Positions 38,128 through 48,497 of a stretch of DNA of 64,000 nt are shown piece by piece. Both the position numbers and the translations under genes were made by a program. The notes under the pieces are model-generated. The model was given only the letters and a program-made list of their open reading frames with translations, was not told the origin of the DNA and did no database searches. Every line of letters starts with the position of its first letter. Position 1 is the first letter of the stretch. The stretch lies in the NCBI RefSeq assembly GCF_011927725.1, contig NZ_JAATJC010000001.1, positions 1,991,001 to 2,055,000 of the forward strand, in the 5' to 3' direction. This stretch comes from Sphingomonas kaistensis (GTDB taxonomy: Bacteria > Pseudomonadota > Alphaproteobacteria > Sphingomonadales > Sphingomonadaceae).

Positions 38128-40782
38128 ATGACTTCGACCAACGACATTCGCCGCTCGTTCCTCGACTATTTCGAGAGCGCCGGGCACAGCCGCCAGCCCT
38201 CGGCGCCGCTGGTGCCGCAGAACGACCCCACCCTGATGTTCGTCAACGCCGGCATGGTGCCGTTCAAGAACGTCTTCACCGGGCTGGAGACGCGGCCCTA
38301 TTCGACTGCGGTGTCCTCGCAGAAGTGCGTTCGCGCCGGTGGCAAGCACAACGACCTCGACAACGTCGGCTACACCGCGCGCCACCACACCTTCTTCGAG
38401 ATGCTCGGCAATTTCTCGTTCGGCGATTACTTCAAGGACCAGGCGATCACGCTTGCCTGGGAATTGCTGACGGGGGAGTGGGGTCTCGCCAAGGACCGGC
38501 TGACGGTCACCGTCTATCATACCGACGACGAGGCCGCGTCGCTGTGGAAACGGATCGCCGGGCTGCCGGAAGAGCGGATCATCCGCATCGCCACCAAGGA
38601 CAATTTCTGGGCGATGGGCCCCGACGGTCCCTCGGGCCCCTGCAGCGAGATCTTCTTCGATCATGGCGACCATATCCCCGGTGGTCCTCCGGGCAGCCCC
38701 GACGAGGATGGCGACCGGTTCGTCGAAATCTGGAACCTCGTCTTCATGCAGCACTTGCAGGAAAATGACGTCATCGTCTCCGACCTGCCCAAGCCGTCGA
38801 TCGACACCGGAATGGGGCTGGAGCGCGTCGCTGCCGTGCTGCAGGGCGTGCACGACAATTACGACACCGACACCTTCAAGGCGCTGATCCACGCCTCCGA
38901 GGAATTGACCCGCACGCGCGCGGAGGGCGAGCAGAAGGCGTCGCACCGGGTGATCGCGGATCACCTGCGCTCCTGTTCGTTCCTGATCGCCGACGGCGTG
39001 CTTCCGGCCAACGAGGGGCGCGGCTACGTCCTGCGCCGGATCATGCGCCGCGCGATGCGCCACGCGCACCTCCTTGGCGCGGCCGAGCCGCTGATGCACC
39101 GCCTCGTGCCCGCGCTTGCAGCCGAGATGGGCGCCGCTTACCCCGACCTGATCCGCGCCCAGCCGCTGATCGAGGCCACGCTCCGCCAAGAGGAAACCCG
39201 CTTCCGGCAGACCCTGTCGAACGGTCTTCGCCTGCTTGACGAAGCGACCGCCACGATGGGCGAAGGCGGGACGCTGCCGGGTGAGACGGCGTTCAAGCTC
39301 TATGACACGTTCGGCTTTCCCTACGACCTGACCGAAGACGCGCTGCGCGCGCAGGGCCTGGGGGTGGACCGCGCCGGCTTCGACGCCGCCATGGCCGAGC
39401 AGAAGGCTCGCGCCCGTGCCGCCTGGAAGGGTTCGGGGCAGGCCGCGTCGGAAGAAGTCTGGTTCGACCTCGTCGAGGAACATGGAGCGACCGAATTCAC
39501 CGGTTACGCCGGACATGACGGGGAGGGCGTCGTGCTCGCCATCGTCCGTGACGGTGCCCGGGTCGAGCAGGCAGGCGAGGGCGAGGAAGTGCAACTGCTC
39601 CTCAACCAGACCCCCTTCTATGCCGAAAGCGGCGGACAGGTAGGGGATGCCGGAAAGCTCAGCAGCCTCAACGGCTTCGAAGCCGACGTTCAGGACACCT
39701 CGAAGCAGCTCGGCAAGCTCCACCTGCTGCGCGCCAGGATTGCCAAGGGCAGTCTCAAGGTCGGCGACACGCTGACCCAGAAGGTCGATGAGGAGCGGCG
39801 CCGTGCGATCCGCGCCAACCATAGCGCGACCCACCTGCTCCACGCCGCCCTGCGCCACCGGCTCGGCGCGCACGTCACGCAGAAAGGCTCCCTGGTGGCG
39901 CCTGACCGCCTGCGCTTCGACTTTGCGCACAACAGCGCGCTCAGCCCCGACGACCTTGCCGCCATCGAGGCCGAGGTGAACGCCCACATCCGCCACAACC
40001 AGCCGGTGTCGACCCGCCTGATGAGCCCGGACGAAGCCATCGCCGAAGGCGCCATGGCGCTGTTCGGTGAGAAATATGGCGACGAGGTTCGCGTCCTCTC
40101 GATGGGGAAGGCCGATGACGGCACCTACAGCGTCGAGCTGTGCGGCGGTACGCACGTCACTGCGCTGGGCGATATCGCCCTGTTCAAGATCGTGTCCGAA
40201 AGCGCTGTCTCCAGCGGCGTGCGGCGGATCGAGGCCTTGACCGGTGAAGGCGCGCGGCAGTGGCTGATCGAGCGCGACAATCGCCTGCGCGCCATCGCTG
40301 CCAGCCTCAAGGCTTCGCCCGAGGAAGCGCCGCAGCGCGTGGCCGCCATGGCCGAACAGGTCCGCCGGCTGGAGCGGGAGCTGGCCGATGCCAAGCGCCA
40401 GATCGCGCTCGGCGGTGGTTCAGGCGGTAATGCGAGCGGTCCGGAAGACGTCGCCGGCATCCAGTTCCTCGGCCGGGTGGTCGAGGGGCTCGATCCCAAG
40501 AATTTGCGCGGCGAAATCGACGCGATGAAGAAGCAACTTGGTAGCGGAGCGGCGGCATTGATCGCGGTCAACGATGGCCGCGCGTCGGTCGCTGCCGGGA
40601 TCACCTCGGACCTGATGGGCCAGGTCAACGCCGTCGATCTCGTCAAGGCGGCGGTCGCGGCGCTTGGCGGGCAGGGCGGGGGAGGCCGCCCCGACATGGC
40701 GCAGGGCGGTGGTCCGGACGGCAGCAAAGCGGACCAGGCCCTGACCGCCATCCGCGAGGCGCTGGCGAAGGTGTCGGCCTAG
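38128..40782 (+). CDS. alaS: Alanyl-tRNA synthetase
   Basis: AlaS charges tRNA-Ala and edits mischarged Ser and Gly. The 884-residue protein has the class II catalytic core ([44 protein letters not shown]), the tRNA-recognition region, the editing domain with [12 protein letters not shown] (zinc site) and CGGTHV, and the C-terminal oligomerisation domain with a Gly-rich linker. The ATG at 38128 gives the normal start [15 protein letters not shown]; the upstream extension is not used. It ends convergently with the Kef-type gene, overlapping by 4 nt. Confidence 0.98.
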   Translation: MTSTNDIRRSFLDYFESAGHSRQPSAPLVPQNDPTLMFVNAGMVPFKNVFTGLETRPYSTAVSSQKCVRAGGKHNDLDNVGYTARHHTFFEMLGNFSFGDYFKDQAITLAWELLTGEWGLAKDRLTVTVYHTDDEAASLWKRIAGLPEERIIRIATKDNFWAMGPDGPSGPCSEIFFDHGDHIPGGPPGSPDEDGDRFVEIWNLVFMQHLQENDVIVSDLPKPSIDTGMGLERVAAVLQGVHDNYDTDTFKALIHASEELTRTRAEGEQKASHRVIADHLRSCSFLIADGVLPANEGRGYVLRRIMRRAMRHAHLLGAAEPLMHRLVPALAAEMGAAYPDLIRAQPLIEATLRQEETRFRQTLSNGLRLLDEATATMGEGGTLPGETAFKLYDTFGFPYDLTEDALRAQGLGVDRAGFDAAMAEQKARARAAWKGSGQAASEEVWFDLVEEHGATEFTGYAGHDGEGVVLAIVRDGARVEQAGEGEEVQLLLNQTPFYAESGGQVGDAGKLSSLNGFEADVQDTSKQLGKLHLLRARIAKGSLKVGDTLTQKVDEERRRAIRANHSATHLLHAALRHRLGAHVTQKGSLVAPDRLRFDFAHNSALSPDDLAAIEAEVNAHIRHNQPVSTRLMSPDEAIAEGAMALFGEKYGDEVRVLSMGKADDGTYSVELCGGTHVTALGDIALFKIVSESAVSSGVRRIEALTGEGARQWLIERDNRLRAIAASLKASPEEAPQRVAAMAEQVRRLERELADAKRQIALGGGSGGNASGPEDVAGIQFLGRVVEGLDPKNLRGEIDAMKKQLGSGAAALIAVNDGRASVAAGITSDLMGQVNAVDLVKAAVAALGGQGGGGRPDMAQGGGPDGSKADQALTAIREALAKVSA

Positions 40783-42512
40783 CGCCTGCGCCCCAGCGCC
40801 GGCTCCTCGGTCAGCTCACCGGCTTCGCGGATCTGCGCGCGAAGCTGGCTGCGCTTTTCGTGGATCGAGGCGATCACCGGGCCCATTGCGACGCCAATGT
40901 CGACCAGCACCGCCTCGCTCATCTGCAGCGAGCCTTCCATCGTCTCGGGAACCGCATCGGTGGCTCCCGCGCGATAGAGTTGCGCTGCATGCGCGCCGTC
41001 GCGGGCGCGGGCGACGATCGACAGGTCGGGGCAGCTTGCCCTGATGTCGCGTGACAGCCGCACGGTCAGCACCGGGTCGTCCATCGTCAACACCAGTGCG
41101 GCCGCCTCGGACAGGTGGAACCGGTCCATCACATCGCCGCGGGCGACATCGCCGAAGATGACCTTGTAGCCTTGCTCGCGCGCTGCAGCGACACAGTCGA
41201 TGTCGCCGTCGACCGCAAAATAGGGTCGGTTATGCTCGATCATCATGTCGGCGACGATACGCCCGACCCGGCCGAACCCGAAGATCAGGGTCACGCCGCT
41301 GGTGTCCGACGCGCCGCTGGCGAGAGCTTGCGGATCGATCCGCCGCGCCATCCTCCTACCCGCTGCGGCAAGCAGGGGCGTTAGCGTCAGCCCGATCGCG
41401 GTCACTAGCGTCCAGAAGGCCGCGGTTCCGGGGCCCAGCACCCCGGCCGCAAGCGCGCTGGCAAGCACGATCAGGGTCAGCTCGGACGGGCTCGCCATCA
41501 GCAGGCCCGTCTCCACCGCCGTGCCGGTCCGGCTGCGCCGCCACCGCAGCAGGGCGACGATCACCAGCGCCTTGACCACCAGCACCGCAACCGTCGCCGC
41601 AAGCAGCTGCGGCCAGCCCGCGATCAGTTCGGCAAGGTCGAGCCGCATCCCGACCGTGATCAGGAAGATGCCGAGTGCAAGCCCACGCAACGGAGCGGTA
41701 ATGACCTCGACTTCGGCGTGATAGTCGGTTTCGGCGATCAGCAATCCGGCAATCAGCGCGCCCGCGACCGCCCCAAGGCCGACCGAGCCGGTGGCAAGGC
41801 TGGCCAGCATGACGGTGAGAAGGCTGATCGCGAGGAACAACTCCGGGCTCTTGGTCCGGGCAGCCTGCGCGAACAGCCGCGACAGGAGGAAGCGGCCGAC
41901 CAGCAGCAGCACCGCGATCACGGCGACGCCGCCGACCAGGACGCCGATCAGCGCGTCGGGGCTGCTCTTGGCATCGAGCAGGAGCAGCAGTGGGACCAGG
42001 CTGAGATCCTGGAGCAGCAGGATGGCAAGCGCGGTTTGCCCGGTGGTGGTCGCGGTGCCGGCAAGCGGCATCACCAGGGCGGTCGAGCTCATCGCCAGGG
42101 CGAGGCCCAGCACGGCCGCGGGCAGGGGCTCGAGGGCGCCGACCATCATCAGCGCAGCGCTGAACAGCAGGCCTGTCAGAAGCATCTGCAGCCCGCCGAG
42201 CCCGAACACCCGGCCCCGCATCGCCCACAGGCGGCGGAAGCTCAGTTCGAGGCCAATGCCGAACAGCAGCATCAGGATGCCGATTTCGGCGAAGGGTTCG
42301 ATGCTTTCGCGGTCGGCGATGGTGATCGCGGCAAGCCAGCGGTGTTCGTCCGCAAGCGACCCGAGCCCGGCCGGACCGACCGCGGCGCCGACCAGGATGA
42401 ACCCGATCACGGGCGAAATCCGGAACCGCGCGAAGGCCGGGATAACCACTCCGGCTGCGCCCAGGATCACCAGCGCGTCGTGTAACCCTTGTCCGCCCAG
42501 TTCCCCCGCCAT
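40779..42512 (-). CDS. Monovalent cation:proton antiporter-2 (Kef/CPA2) with TrkA-N domain
   Basis: This 577-residue protein has a 12-helix Na/H exchanger domain (to about 385), including [12 protein letters not shown] and [11 protein letters not shown], and a cytosolic RCK/TrkA-N NAD-binding domain starting [22 protein letters not shown] near 413-434. CPA2/Kef proteins exchange or leak potassium for protons; KefB/KefC are gated by glutathione adducts. No KefF/KefG partner gene is nearby, so glutathione control is unproven. Confidence 0.92.
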   Translation of the reverse strand: MAGELGGQGLHDALVILGAAGVVIPAFARFRISPVIGFILVGAAVGPAGLGSLADEHRWLAAITIADRESIEPFAEIGILMLLFGIGLELSFRRLWAMRGRVFGLGGLQMLLTGLLFSAALMMVGALEPLPAAVLGLALAMSSTALVMPLAGTATTTGQTALAILLLQDLSLVPLLLLLDAKSSPDALIGVLVGGVAVIAVLLLVGRFLLSRLFAQAARTKSPELFLAISLLTVMLASLATGSVGLGAVAGALIAGLLIAETDYHAEVEVITAPLRGLALGIFLITVGMRLDLAELIAGWPQLLAATVAVLVVKALVIVALLRWRRSRTGTAVETGLLMASPSELTLIVLASALAAGVLGPGTAAFWTLVTAIGLTLTPLLAAAGRRMARRIDPQALASGASDTSGVTLIFGFGRVGRIVADMMIEHNRPYFAVDGDIDCVAAAREQGYKVIFGDVARGDVMDRFHLSEAAALVLTMDDPVLTVRLSRDIRASCPDLSIVARARDGAHAAQLYRAGATDAVPETMEGSLQMSEAVLVDIGVAMGPVIASIHEKRSQLRAQIREAGELTEEPALGRRR

Positions 42513-42595
42513 GCCGCCCTTGTGCCGTAGCCTCGAACGGGAGCCAAGCCGGGAGGCGCTTCGTTGCCAAGAAAACAGGAACGAGGAGGTGCACA

Positions 42596-42805
42596 GTGAC
42601 CGAAAAGAGCTTTAGAGCGGGCGACAAGGTCAGCTGGTCGAGCCATGGCGGGACCGCGCATGGCAAGGTGGTCAAGAAGATCACCAGCCCGACGGACATC
42701 AAGGGCCACCATGTGGCGGCGAGCAAGGACAATCCCGAGTATCTGGTCGAAACCGATGACGGCAAGCAGGCGGCTCACAAGGCCGGCGCGCTGAAGAAGG
42801 CCTGA
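42596..42805 (+). CDS. DUF2945 (hypervirulence-associated TUDOR-like) protein
   Basis: This 69-residue protein matches the DUF2945 family, a small SH3/TUDOR-like barrel: FRAGDKVSWSSHGGTAHGKVVKKIT at the start and NPEYLVETDDGKQAAHKAGALKK at the end. Function unknown. The GTG at 42596 sits 6-7 nt after GAGGAGG. It is divergent from the antiporter gene and stands alone. Confidence 0.88.
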   Translation: MTEKSFRAGDKVSWSSHGGTAHGKVVKKITSPTDIKGHHVAASKDNPEYLVETDDGKQAAHKAGALKKA

Positions 42806-42915
42806 AGGACCTGCGCCGTCTGTCCGGACGTGCCTTCACGTTAAGCATGACGATCCCGAGCGAATCGGGTGCCGTCTCACGGGCAGCAGCTAGTTAAGCA
42901 TCCCGCCACAACGCA

Positions 42916-42949
42916 GAAGCGCGCCGCGACCAGGGTCGCGACGCGCTTC
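42916..42949 (-). terminator. Long GC hairpin in the DUF2945-EAL gap
   Basis: A 16-bp inverted repeat with one mismatch (arms 42916-42931 and 42934-42949, core CGCGACC/GGTCGCG) forms a very stable hairpin downstream of the micro-ORF on the minus strand. No T-run follows on the minus strand, so termination is not certain; it could also protect a transcript end. Confidence 0.5.
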
Positions 42950-42958
42950 AAGTTGCAA

Positions 42959-42976
42959 GTTTTAGCTAGCTAAAAC
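42959..42976. promoter_or_regulatory. Perfect 18-bp palindrome
   Basis: GTTTTAGCTAGCTAAAAC is a perfect palindrome just downstream of the micro-ORF stop and 10 nt from the GC hairpin. Such a symmetrical site may bind a dimeric regulator, or form the top of a terminator with AAAAC/GTTTT flanks. Nothing else here decides between these. Confidence 0.4.
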
Positions 42977-42986
42977 CGAGGCTTAA

Positions 42987-43049
42987 TCAGCCGCGGCCGC
43001 CGGTGCTCGCAGCGCCAGAGCCCCACACCCAGTTCCAGAAATTCCACAT
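42987..43049 (-). CDS. Possible 20-residue Trp-rich micropeptide
   Basis: A 20-codon ORF starts with ATG at 43049, 7 nt after AGGGAG, and ends with TGA at 42987. The product begins MWNFWNWVWG, with four Trp in the first nine residues, then a Gly/Ala/Ser-rich tail ending GGRG. The Trp/Phe half is amphipathic or membrane-seeking; the rest is flexible. It does not overlap any gene and has possible promoter and hairpin elements on the same strand. I do not recognise it. Trp codons are a single codon (TGG), so the pattern is not easily produced by base composition. A Trp-sensing leader peptide is possible, but no Trp-related gene follows on this strand. Confidence 0.45.
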   Translation of the reverse strand: MWNFWNWVWGSGAASTGGRG

Positions 43050-43094
43050 GGTTCTGCTCCCTGTTGCGCGACGATGAGCGTCGCTCTGGGAGCA

Positions 43095-43123
43095 GTATTA
43101 ACCCTAATCGATACGGTTAGCAA
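43095..43123 (-). promoter_or_regulatory. Possible sigma-70 promoter for the micropeptide
   Basis: On the minus strand TTGCTA (43123-43118) and TAATAC (43100-43095) are separated by 17 nt, about 46 nt upstream of the micro-ORF start. The boxes match consensus only partly, but the spacing is ideal. Confidence 0.3.
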
Positions 43124-43210
43124 ACAATTAAGCATGTCGATTAGCCATATTCTTGGCGCGCACGAACAGCATCGCTGGCAACAGCGATCGAAATAGTCTG
43201 GGGTTAAAGG

Positions 43211-45505
43211 TTAAGCGGCCCGGCGGGTCGAGCGGATCTGCAGCCGCTGCACGAGCTCGCGTACGCCCATCGGGCGGCCGATGGCGAAGCCCTGGGCGAT
43301 GTCGCAGCCCATCTTGCGCAGATCGTCGAGACATTGCTGGTCCTCGACGCCTTCCGCCACCACCGAACGATCCAGCGAGTGGGCGAGGGCGATGGTCGAC
43401 TGGACCATGATAAGGTCGGAGCGGTTGACCCGCATCGACTTGACGAAGCTCTGGTCGATCTTGATCTCGCTGGCCGGGATCTTCTTCAGATACTCGAGGG
43501 TCGACAGCCCGGTGCCATAATCGTCGATGGCGATCCGGATCCCGAGGTCACGCATCGCCGTCAGGGTAGCGAGGCCGCTCTCCGCATCCTGGAGGGCGGC
43601 GGTCTCGGTCAGCTCGAGCGTCAGCCGCGAGGCCGGCAGGCCGTGAGCGGACAGCATCGTTTCGATCCGACCCAACAGGTCGCGATCGGCGAGCAGCCGG
43701 GCCGACAGGTTGACCGCGATCTGGAACTCGATGCCCCGGCGATTGATCGCCGCGCCCGAACTGATCGCGCGGTCCAGCACGAAGTCGGTCAGCTTGCCGA
43801 TGCGGCCATTGGCTTCGGCGGCGGCTACGAACTCGGTGGGACTGATCGGTCCCTTGGTCGGGTGGGTCCAGCGGGCAAGCGCCTCCGCTCCGGTGATCTT
43901 GCCCTGCTTGATGTCGAATTGCGGCTGATAGGCCAGCCACACCTCGCCCTGGTCGATCGCCTGGTCGAGCTCGCCCAGGAGCGAGACGCGCCAATTGACC
44001 TCTTCCTGGCGGGCAGGGTCATGCAGCTTCCAGCGGAGGCCCTCGGCCCAGGCCTCGTCGGCCGCGAGCACCGCGCTGCCGATGCGGTTGGGAAGGGTCC
44101 GCGAAACCCCGAGCTCGACCCCGAAGGTGACAGCGATGTCGATCTGCCGGCCGGCGACCTGAACGGGGGAGCGGAAGATCGAGTGGAGCGCTTCGAGGTG
44201 GTTGCCGATTGGAGCGCCGTTCGGAAGCGTCCAGGCGAAAGTGCCGTCGTCGCCCTGGTGCAGGTCGTTGCGGGCGCCAGCCGACAGCCGGGCCACCACT
44301 TGGCGATAGGCATCCTGCTGTTCAGCCTCGGTCAGCGCGCTGGTGATCTCGGCATGGTTGTGGATCTTGGCGAGGACCAGGGCGCGGTCGATCTTGCCTG
44401 ACGAGCGCAGCACAGCGAAGTTGGGCAGGCCGGTCTGCTCATGAACCCGGCCGCGCCGTTTCCAGCGCAGGAATGCAAGGCGGCTGCTGACGATGGTCAG
44501 CATCAAAAGGCCAGGCACGATGTCGGCCGAAATGTAGAAGCGCTCAAGCGCGAGTGGTCCAAGCAGGAGGACAAGCAGCGCGGCGGTGAGGGCGAGGGGA
44601 GCGATGCTGCGCGGACGCTTGGCGAATAGCGCTGCCAGCGTGGCGAGCAGAGCAAGGATCATGCCTGGGGCAGTGCCGAGCGAGATTGGCGTTCCACGTT
44701 TCAGGGTCTCGGCCCCGAGAATCTGGACGTTGGCCCCGGCCATTCGGCCCGATCCCGGAATCCAGAACTGATCGCCCAGCTGATCGGCGTTAAGCCCGAT
44801 GATCAGCTGCTTTCCGGCAAGTGCACCCGGCTTGAACTTACCGGCGATGAGATCGGCAGCCGACAGGTAGGGGATGGTTTCCGGACTGATCGAATAATCG
44901 ATCCAGAATTGCCGGTTGGGCTCGTTGAACCGTTGCGCGAGGCTGGCGGCGAAGGTCGGGACCTCGCGCCCGTCGATGGCGCCGGTCAGAGTGCTGTTCC
45001 AGATGATGCCGCCGAAGTCGTACACCGACGAAATGCTGGCGGTGCGCGCATGCTTGCGGAACTCGCTCAACGGGCGCGTTTCGGGTTGCTTGAGATTGCC
45101 CGACGTGCCGAGCATATGGCGGTCGGCGAGGACAACCCGGGAAGATTTCTTCAGCGCATCCGCGAAGATTCGGTCGTCGGAAGGGTTGGAGGGGCTGTCA
45201 TAGATGATGTCGAGGTGAATGCTGCTGGCACCGGCCTTGGTCGCCTGATCGATCAGGCGGGCCTGCACGCGCCGTGGCCATGGCCAGACCCCGACCGCAG
45301 ACAGGCTCTTGTCGTCGATCCCGACAAAAACGATGTCACCACTCGCATTGCTCTGATGGGTCGTGATGCGCAGAACCCGGAGATAAACCTCGAGCGGCAA
45401 GCCGAGCTGTGCCGCCCAGCAAAACAGGGCAGCGCCAAGTGACCACAGCAGCAGCCGCCAAGGCCGCGCTTGTTCTTTCTTCGTGCTGGCGGGATCCGAG
45501 CCCAT
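43211..45505 (-). CDS. CHASE2-GGDEF-like-EAL signalling protein (c-di-GMP phosphodiesterase)
   Basis: From MGSDPAST at 45505 this is a 764-residue sensor. It has an N-terminal helix, a periplasmic CHASE2 domain (about 40-270), two to three membrane helices (about 275-345), a degenerate GGDEF domain (GDDGTF instead of GGDEF near 425), and an EAL domain from about 505. EAL residues for catalysis are present: AEALARW, LELTETA, IAIDDYGTG, IKIDQSFV and VAEGVED. It should therefore degrade c-di-GMP in response to an extracellular signal. An in-frame extension to 45727 would cross the pntAB start and is rejected. Confidence 0.9.
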   Translation of the reverse strand: MGSDPASTKKEQARPWRLLLWSLGAALFCWAAQLGLPLEVYLRVLRITTHQSNASGDIVFVGIDDKSLSAVGVWPWPRRVQARLIDQATKAGASSIHLDIIYDSPSNPSDDRIFADALKKSSRVVLADRHMLGTSGNLKQPETRPLSEFRKHARTASISSVYDFGGIIWNSTLTGAIDGREVPTFAASLAQRFNEPNRQFWIDYSISPETIPYLSAADLIAGKFKPGALAGKQLIIGLNADQLGDQFWIPGSGRMAGANVQILGAETLKRGTPISLGTAPGMILALLATLAALFAKRPRSIAPLALTAALLVLLLGPLALERFYISADIVPGLLMLTIVSSRLAFLRWKRRGRVHEQTGLPNFAVLRSSGKIDRALVLAKIHNHAEITSALTEAEQQDAYRQVVARLSAGARNDLHQGDDGTFAWTLPNGAPIGNHLEALHSIFRSPVQVAGRQIDIAVTFGVELGVSRTLPNRIGSAVLAADEAWAEGLRWKLHDPARQEEVNWRVSLLGELDQAIDQGEVWLAYQPQFDIKQGKITGAEALARWTHPTKGPISPTEFVAAAEANGRIGKLTDFVLDRAISSGAAINRRGIEFQIAVNLSARLLADRDLLGRIETMLSAHGLPASRLTLELTETAALQDAESGLATLTAMRDLGIRIAIDDYGTGLSTLEYLKKIPASEIKIDQSFVKSMRVNRSDLIMVQSTIALAHSLDRSVVAEGVEDQQCLDDLRKMGCDIAQGFAIGRPMGVRELVQRLQIRSTRRAA

Positions 45506-45640
45506 GCCTCCCTGTCGCGCAGAAAGGTTATTAATTCGGAAACTCGTGTCCGGTGAACGACAGAAAAGCCGGGTGTTTTTTGCTCTTAGCAGCGAGCCCC
45601 TGCTGTGCCACACAGTCCAGGCGCACCTGAGGGGAGGTCC

Positions 45641-45924
45641 ATGGACTTCATTTCCATTCTGTCGATCTTCGTCCTGAGCTGCTTCGTCGGCTATTACGTA
45701 GTCTGGTCGGTGACTCCGGCACTTCACACCCCGCTGATGGCGGTGACCAACGCCATTTCCTCGGTGATCATCGTCGGCGCACTGATCGCCGCCGCTGCCG
45801 CCGGCAGCCCGGTGTCTAAGTGGCTCGGCCTGCTGGCCGTGGTGCTGGCCTCGATCAACATCTTCGGCGGCTTTGCGGTGACCAGCCGGATGCTTGCGAT
45901 GTACAAGAAGAAGGAGCGGCCCGA

Positions 45925-45928
<4 letters not shown>
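45641..45928 (+). CDS. pntAB: NAD(P) transhydrogenase subunit alpha 2 (membrane part)
   Basis: This 95-residue subunit contributes the first three to four membrane helices of proton-translocating transhydrogenase: DFISILSIFVLSCFVGYYVVWSVTPALHTPLMAVTNAISSVI is the conserved family run. The ATG at 45641 follows GGGGAGG. The stop overlaps the pntB start as GTGA. The soluble NAD-binding subunit gene pntAA, which normally precedes, is not here; the upstream neighbour is the divergent EAL gene. Confidence 0.93.
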
Positions 45929-47382
<1,454 letters not shown>

Positions 47383-47559
47383 CCGGCCATTCACTTGCTT
47401 CCGCAACGCTTTGTCGCCGCGCCGCAACAGTCCGTCTTTGCCGCGTTAAACTACTCAAGAATCTCGGCTAACCCGCTTGCCGGGCGGGGCCGCATGCGAG
47501 ACAAGAACCTTGTTAACTATTGCGCTGCAGGATCGTGGCAGCGGGCGAGGGGATAAGAC

Positions 47560-48285
47560 GTGAGGAAGCTCGGTGTCGTCGGCGGGGCGAGCTGGAACAG
47601 CACTGCGCTCTATTACGAGCATATCAACAAGGGCGTCGCGGCCCGGCTCGGCGGCTTGCACAGCGCGCGGATGGTGATCGAGAGCCTCGATTGCGAGGAC
47701 GATTATGCCGCTTTCCATCGCCGCGGCGACTGGGCTGGCGGCGAGCGGGTTGTGATCGCCGCCTGTAAGCGCCTCGCGGCGGCGGGTGCCGAGGCGCTGA
47801 TCCTGACCTCCAACACCATGCACAAGCATTACGATGCGGTCGTCGCCGCACTGTCGCTGCCCGTCCTGCACATCGGTGAAGCCGCGGCGGAGAAGATCGC
47901 CGCTGACGGGCGCCGCTCGGTGGCGCTGCTGGGGACCCGAGTCACCATGACCGAACCGCATGTCCGCATCCACTTCGAAGCGCGCGGCATCCAGCTCGCC
48001 TCTGTCGAGGAAAGCTGGGTGAGCGAAGTCGACCGGATCATCTACGAGGAGCTGGCCGCCGGCCGGGTGGTTCGCGAAAGCCAGCGCAAGCTCAAGACCC
48101 TGATCACCGAACTCGGCAAGAAGAGGGTGGAAGCGATCGTGCTTGGCTGCACCGAGCTGGTGCTCGCGGTCGATCCGCGCGCCAATGTCCTTCCCGTCTA
48201 TGACACCACAGCGCTTCACGCCCGCAAGGCGGTGGAATGGATCCTCGCCGATCACCAGGATGGCAAGATCGCCGCAGCCGCCTGA
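47560..48285 (+). CDS. Aspartate/glutamate racemase-family protein with altered active site
   Basis: This 241-residue protein closely resembles Escherichia coli YgeA: LGVVGGASWNSTALYYEHIN, RLGGLHSARMVIES, LLGTRVTMTEPHVRIHF and VLPVYDTTALHA. Racemases of this family use two cysteines. The second is present in VLGCTELVL near 195, but the first, in YgeA the Cys of LCTNTMHK, is a Thr here (LTSNTMHK near 86-93). A normal two-base racemisation is therefore doubtful; a single-Cys lyase or isomerase reaction, or a changed stereo-preference, is possible. GTG start follows GAGGGG. It lies 89 nt before the peptide gene. Confidence 0.85.
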   Translation: MRKLGVVGGASWNSTALYYEHINKGVAARLGGLHSARMVIESLDCEDDYAAFHRRGDWAGGERVVIAACKRLAAAGAEALILTSNTMHKHYDAVVAALSLPVLHIGEAAAEKIAADGRRSVALLGTRVTMTEPHVRIHFEARGIQLASVEESWVSEVDRIIYEELAAGRVVRESQRKLKTLITELGKKRVEAIVLGCTELVLAVDPRANVLPVYDTTALHARKAVEWILADHQDGKIAAAA

Positions 48286-48374
48286 GAATGAGCACGGGGT
48301 GATTGCGCATCGGGAACAGCTGGGTTAGGCCCCGGTTTAAGCAAGTCATCGATGATGCGCGTAAGAGGTGGTAT

Positions 48375-48497
48375 ATGAAGAAGGTCTGGAACAAGCCGGA
48401 ACTGCGGCGCCTGGTCGCCGGTGCAGCGGAATCGCGGCTCAAGGCCGGTCGGACTGACGCCACGCCGAACGGGAATGGCGGTCTCAACTTCAGCTGA
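48375..48497 (+). CDS. Putative RiPP precursor with lasso-type leader motif
   Basis: This 40-residue peptide starts MKKVWNKPELRRLVAGAAE. W5-x2-P8-x-L10 matches the aromatic-x2-P-x-L motif by which lasso-peptide leaders bind the RRE (B1) protein. The C-terminal part, TDATPNGNGGLNFS, is Asn/Gly-rich like a core. It has no Asp or Glu after D28, so a usual lasso ring (residue 1 to an acid at 7-9, with Thr at -2) cannot be drawn. AGAGG lies 6 nt before the ATG. Its end overlaps the asparagine-synthetase-like gene by 23 nt. That coupling and the leader motif are the evidence for a precursor; the modification is unknown. Confidence 0.65.
   Translation: MKKVWNKPELRRLVAGAAESRLKAGRTDATPNGNGGLNFS

Larger units (their letters stand above)
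42841..43135. repeat. Three copies of TTAAGCAT in the DUF2945-EAL gap
   Basis: The octamer TTAAGCAT occurs on the plus strand at 42841-42848, 42894-42901 and 43128-43135 in a GC-rich genome where TTAA is rare. The copies flank the hairpin, palindrome and micro-ORF described separately. A regulator site or simple chance in an AT-richer gap are both possible; no periodic spacing is seen. Confidence 0.35.

Noticed and set aside
37762..40155. Minus-strand open frame of about 800 codons opposite ettA/alaS
   Set aside because: Shadow of alaS; it also crosses the strong terminator after ettA.
42959..42976. GTTTTAGCTAGCTAAAAC as a CRISPR repeat or tracrRNA anti-repeat
   Set aside because: It starts like a type II repeat, but it is a single, perfectly palindromic copy with no array, spacer or cas gene nearby.
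45506..45727. N-terminal extension of the CHASE2-EAL protein to 45727
   Set aside because: It would overlap the start of pntAB on the opposite strand and adds 74 residues without domain similarity.
48375..48497. Calling the peptide a true lasso peptide precursor
   Set aside because: There is no Thr at -2 with an acid at ring position 7-9, and no B1/B2 genes in the window; only the leader motif and the AsnB-like partner support a RiPP role.
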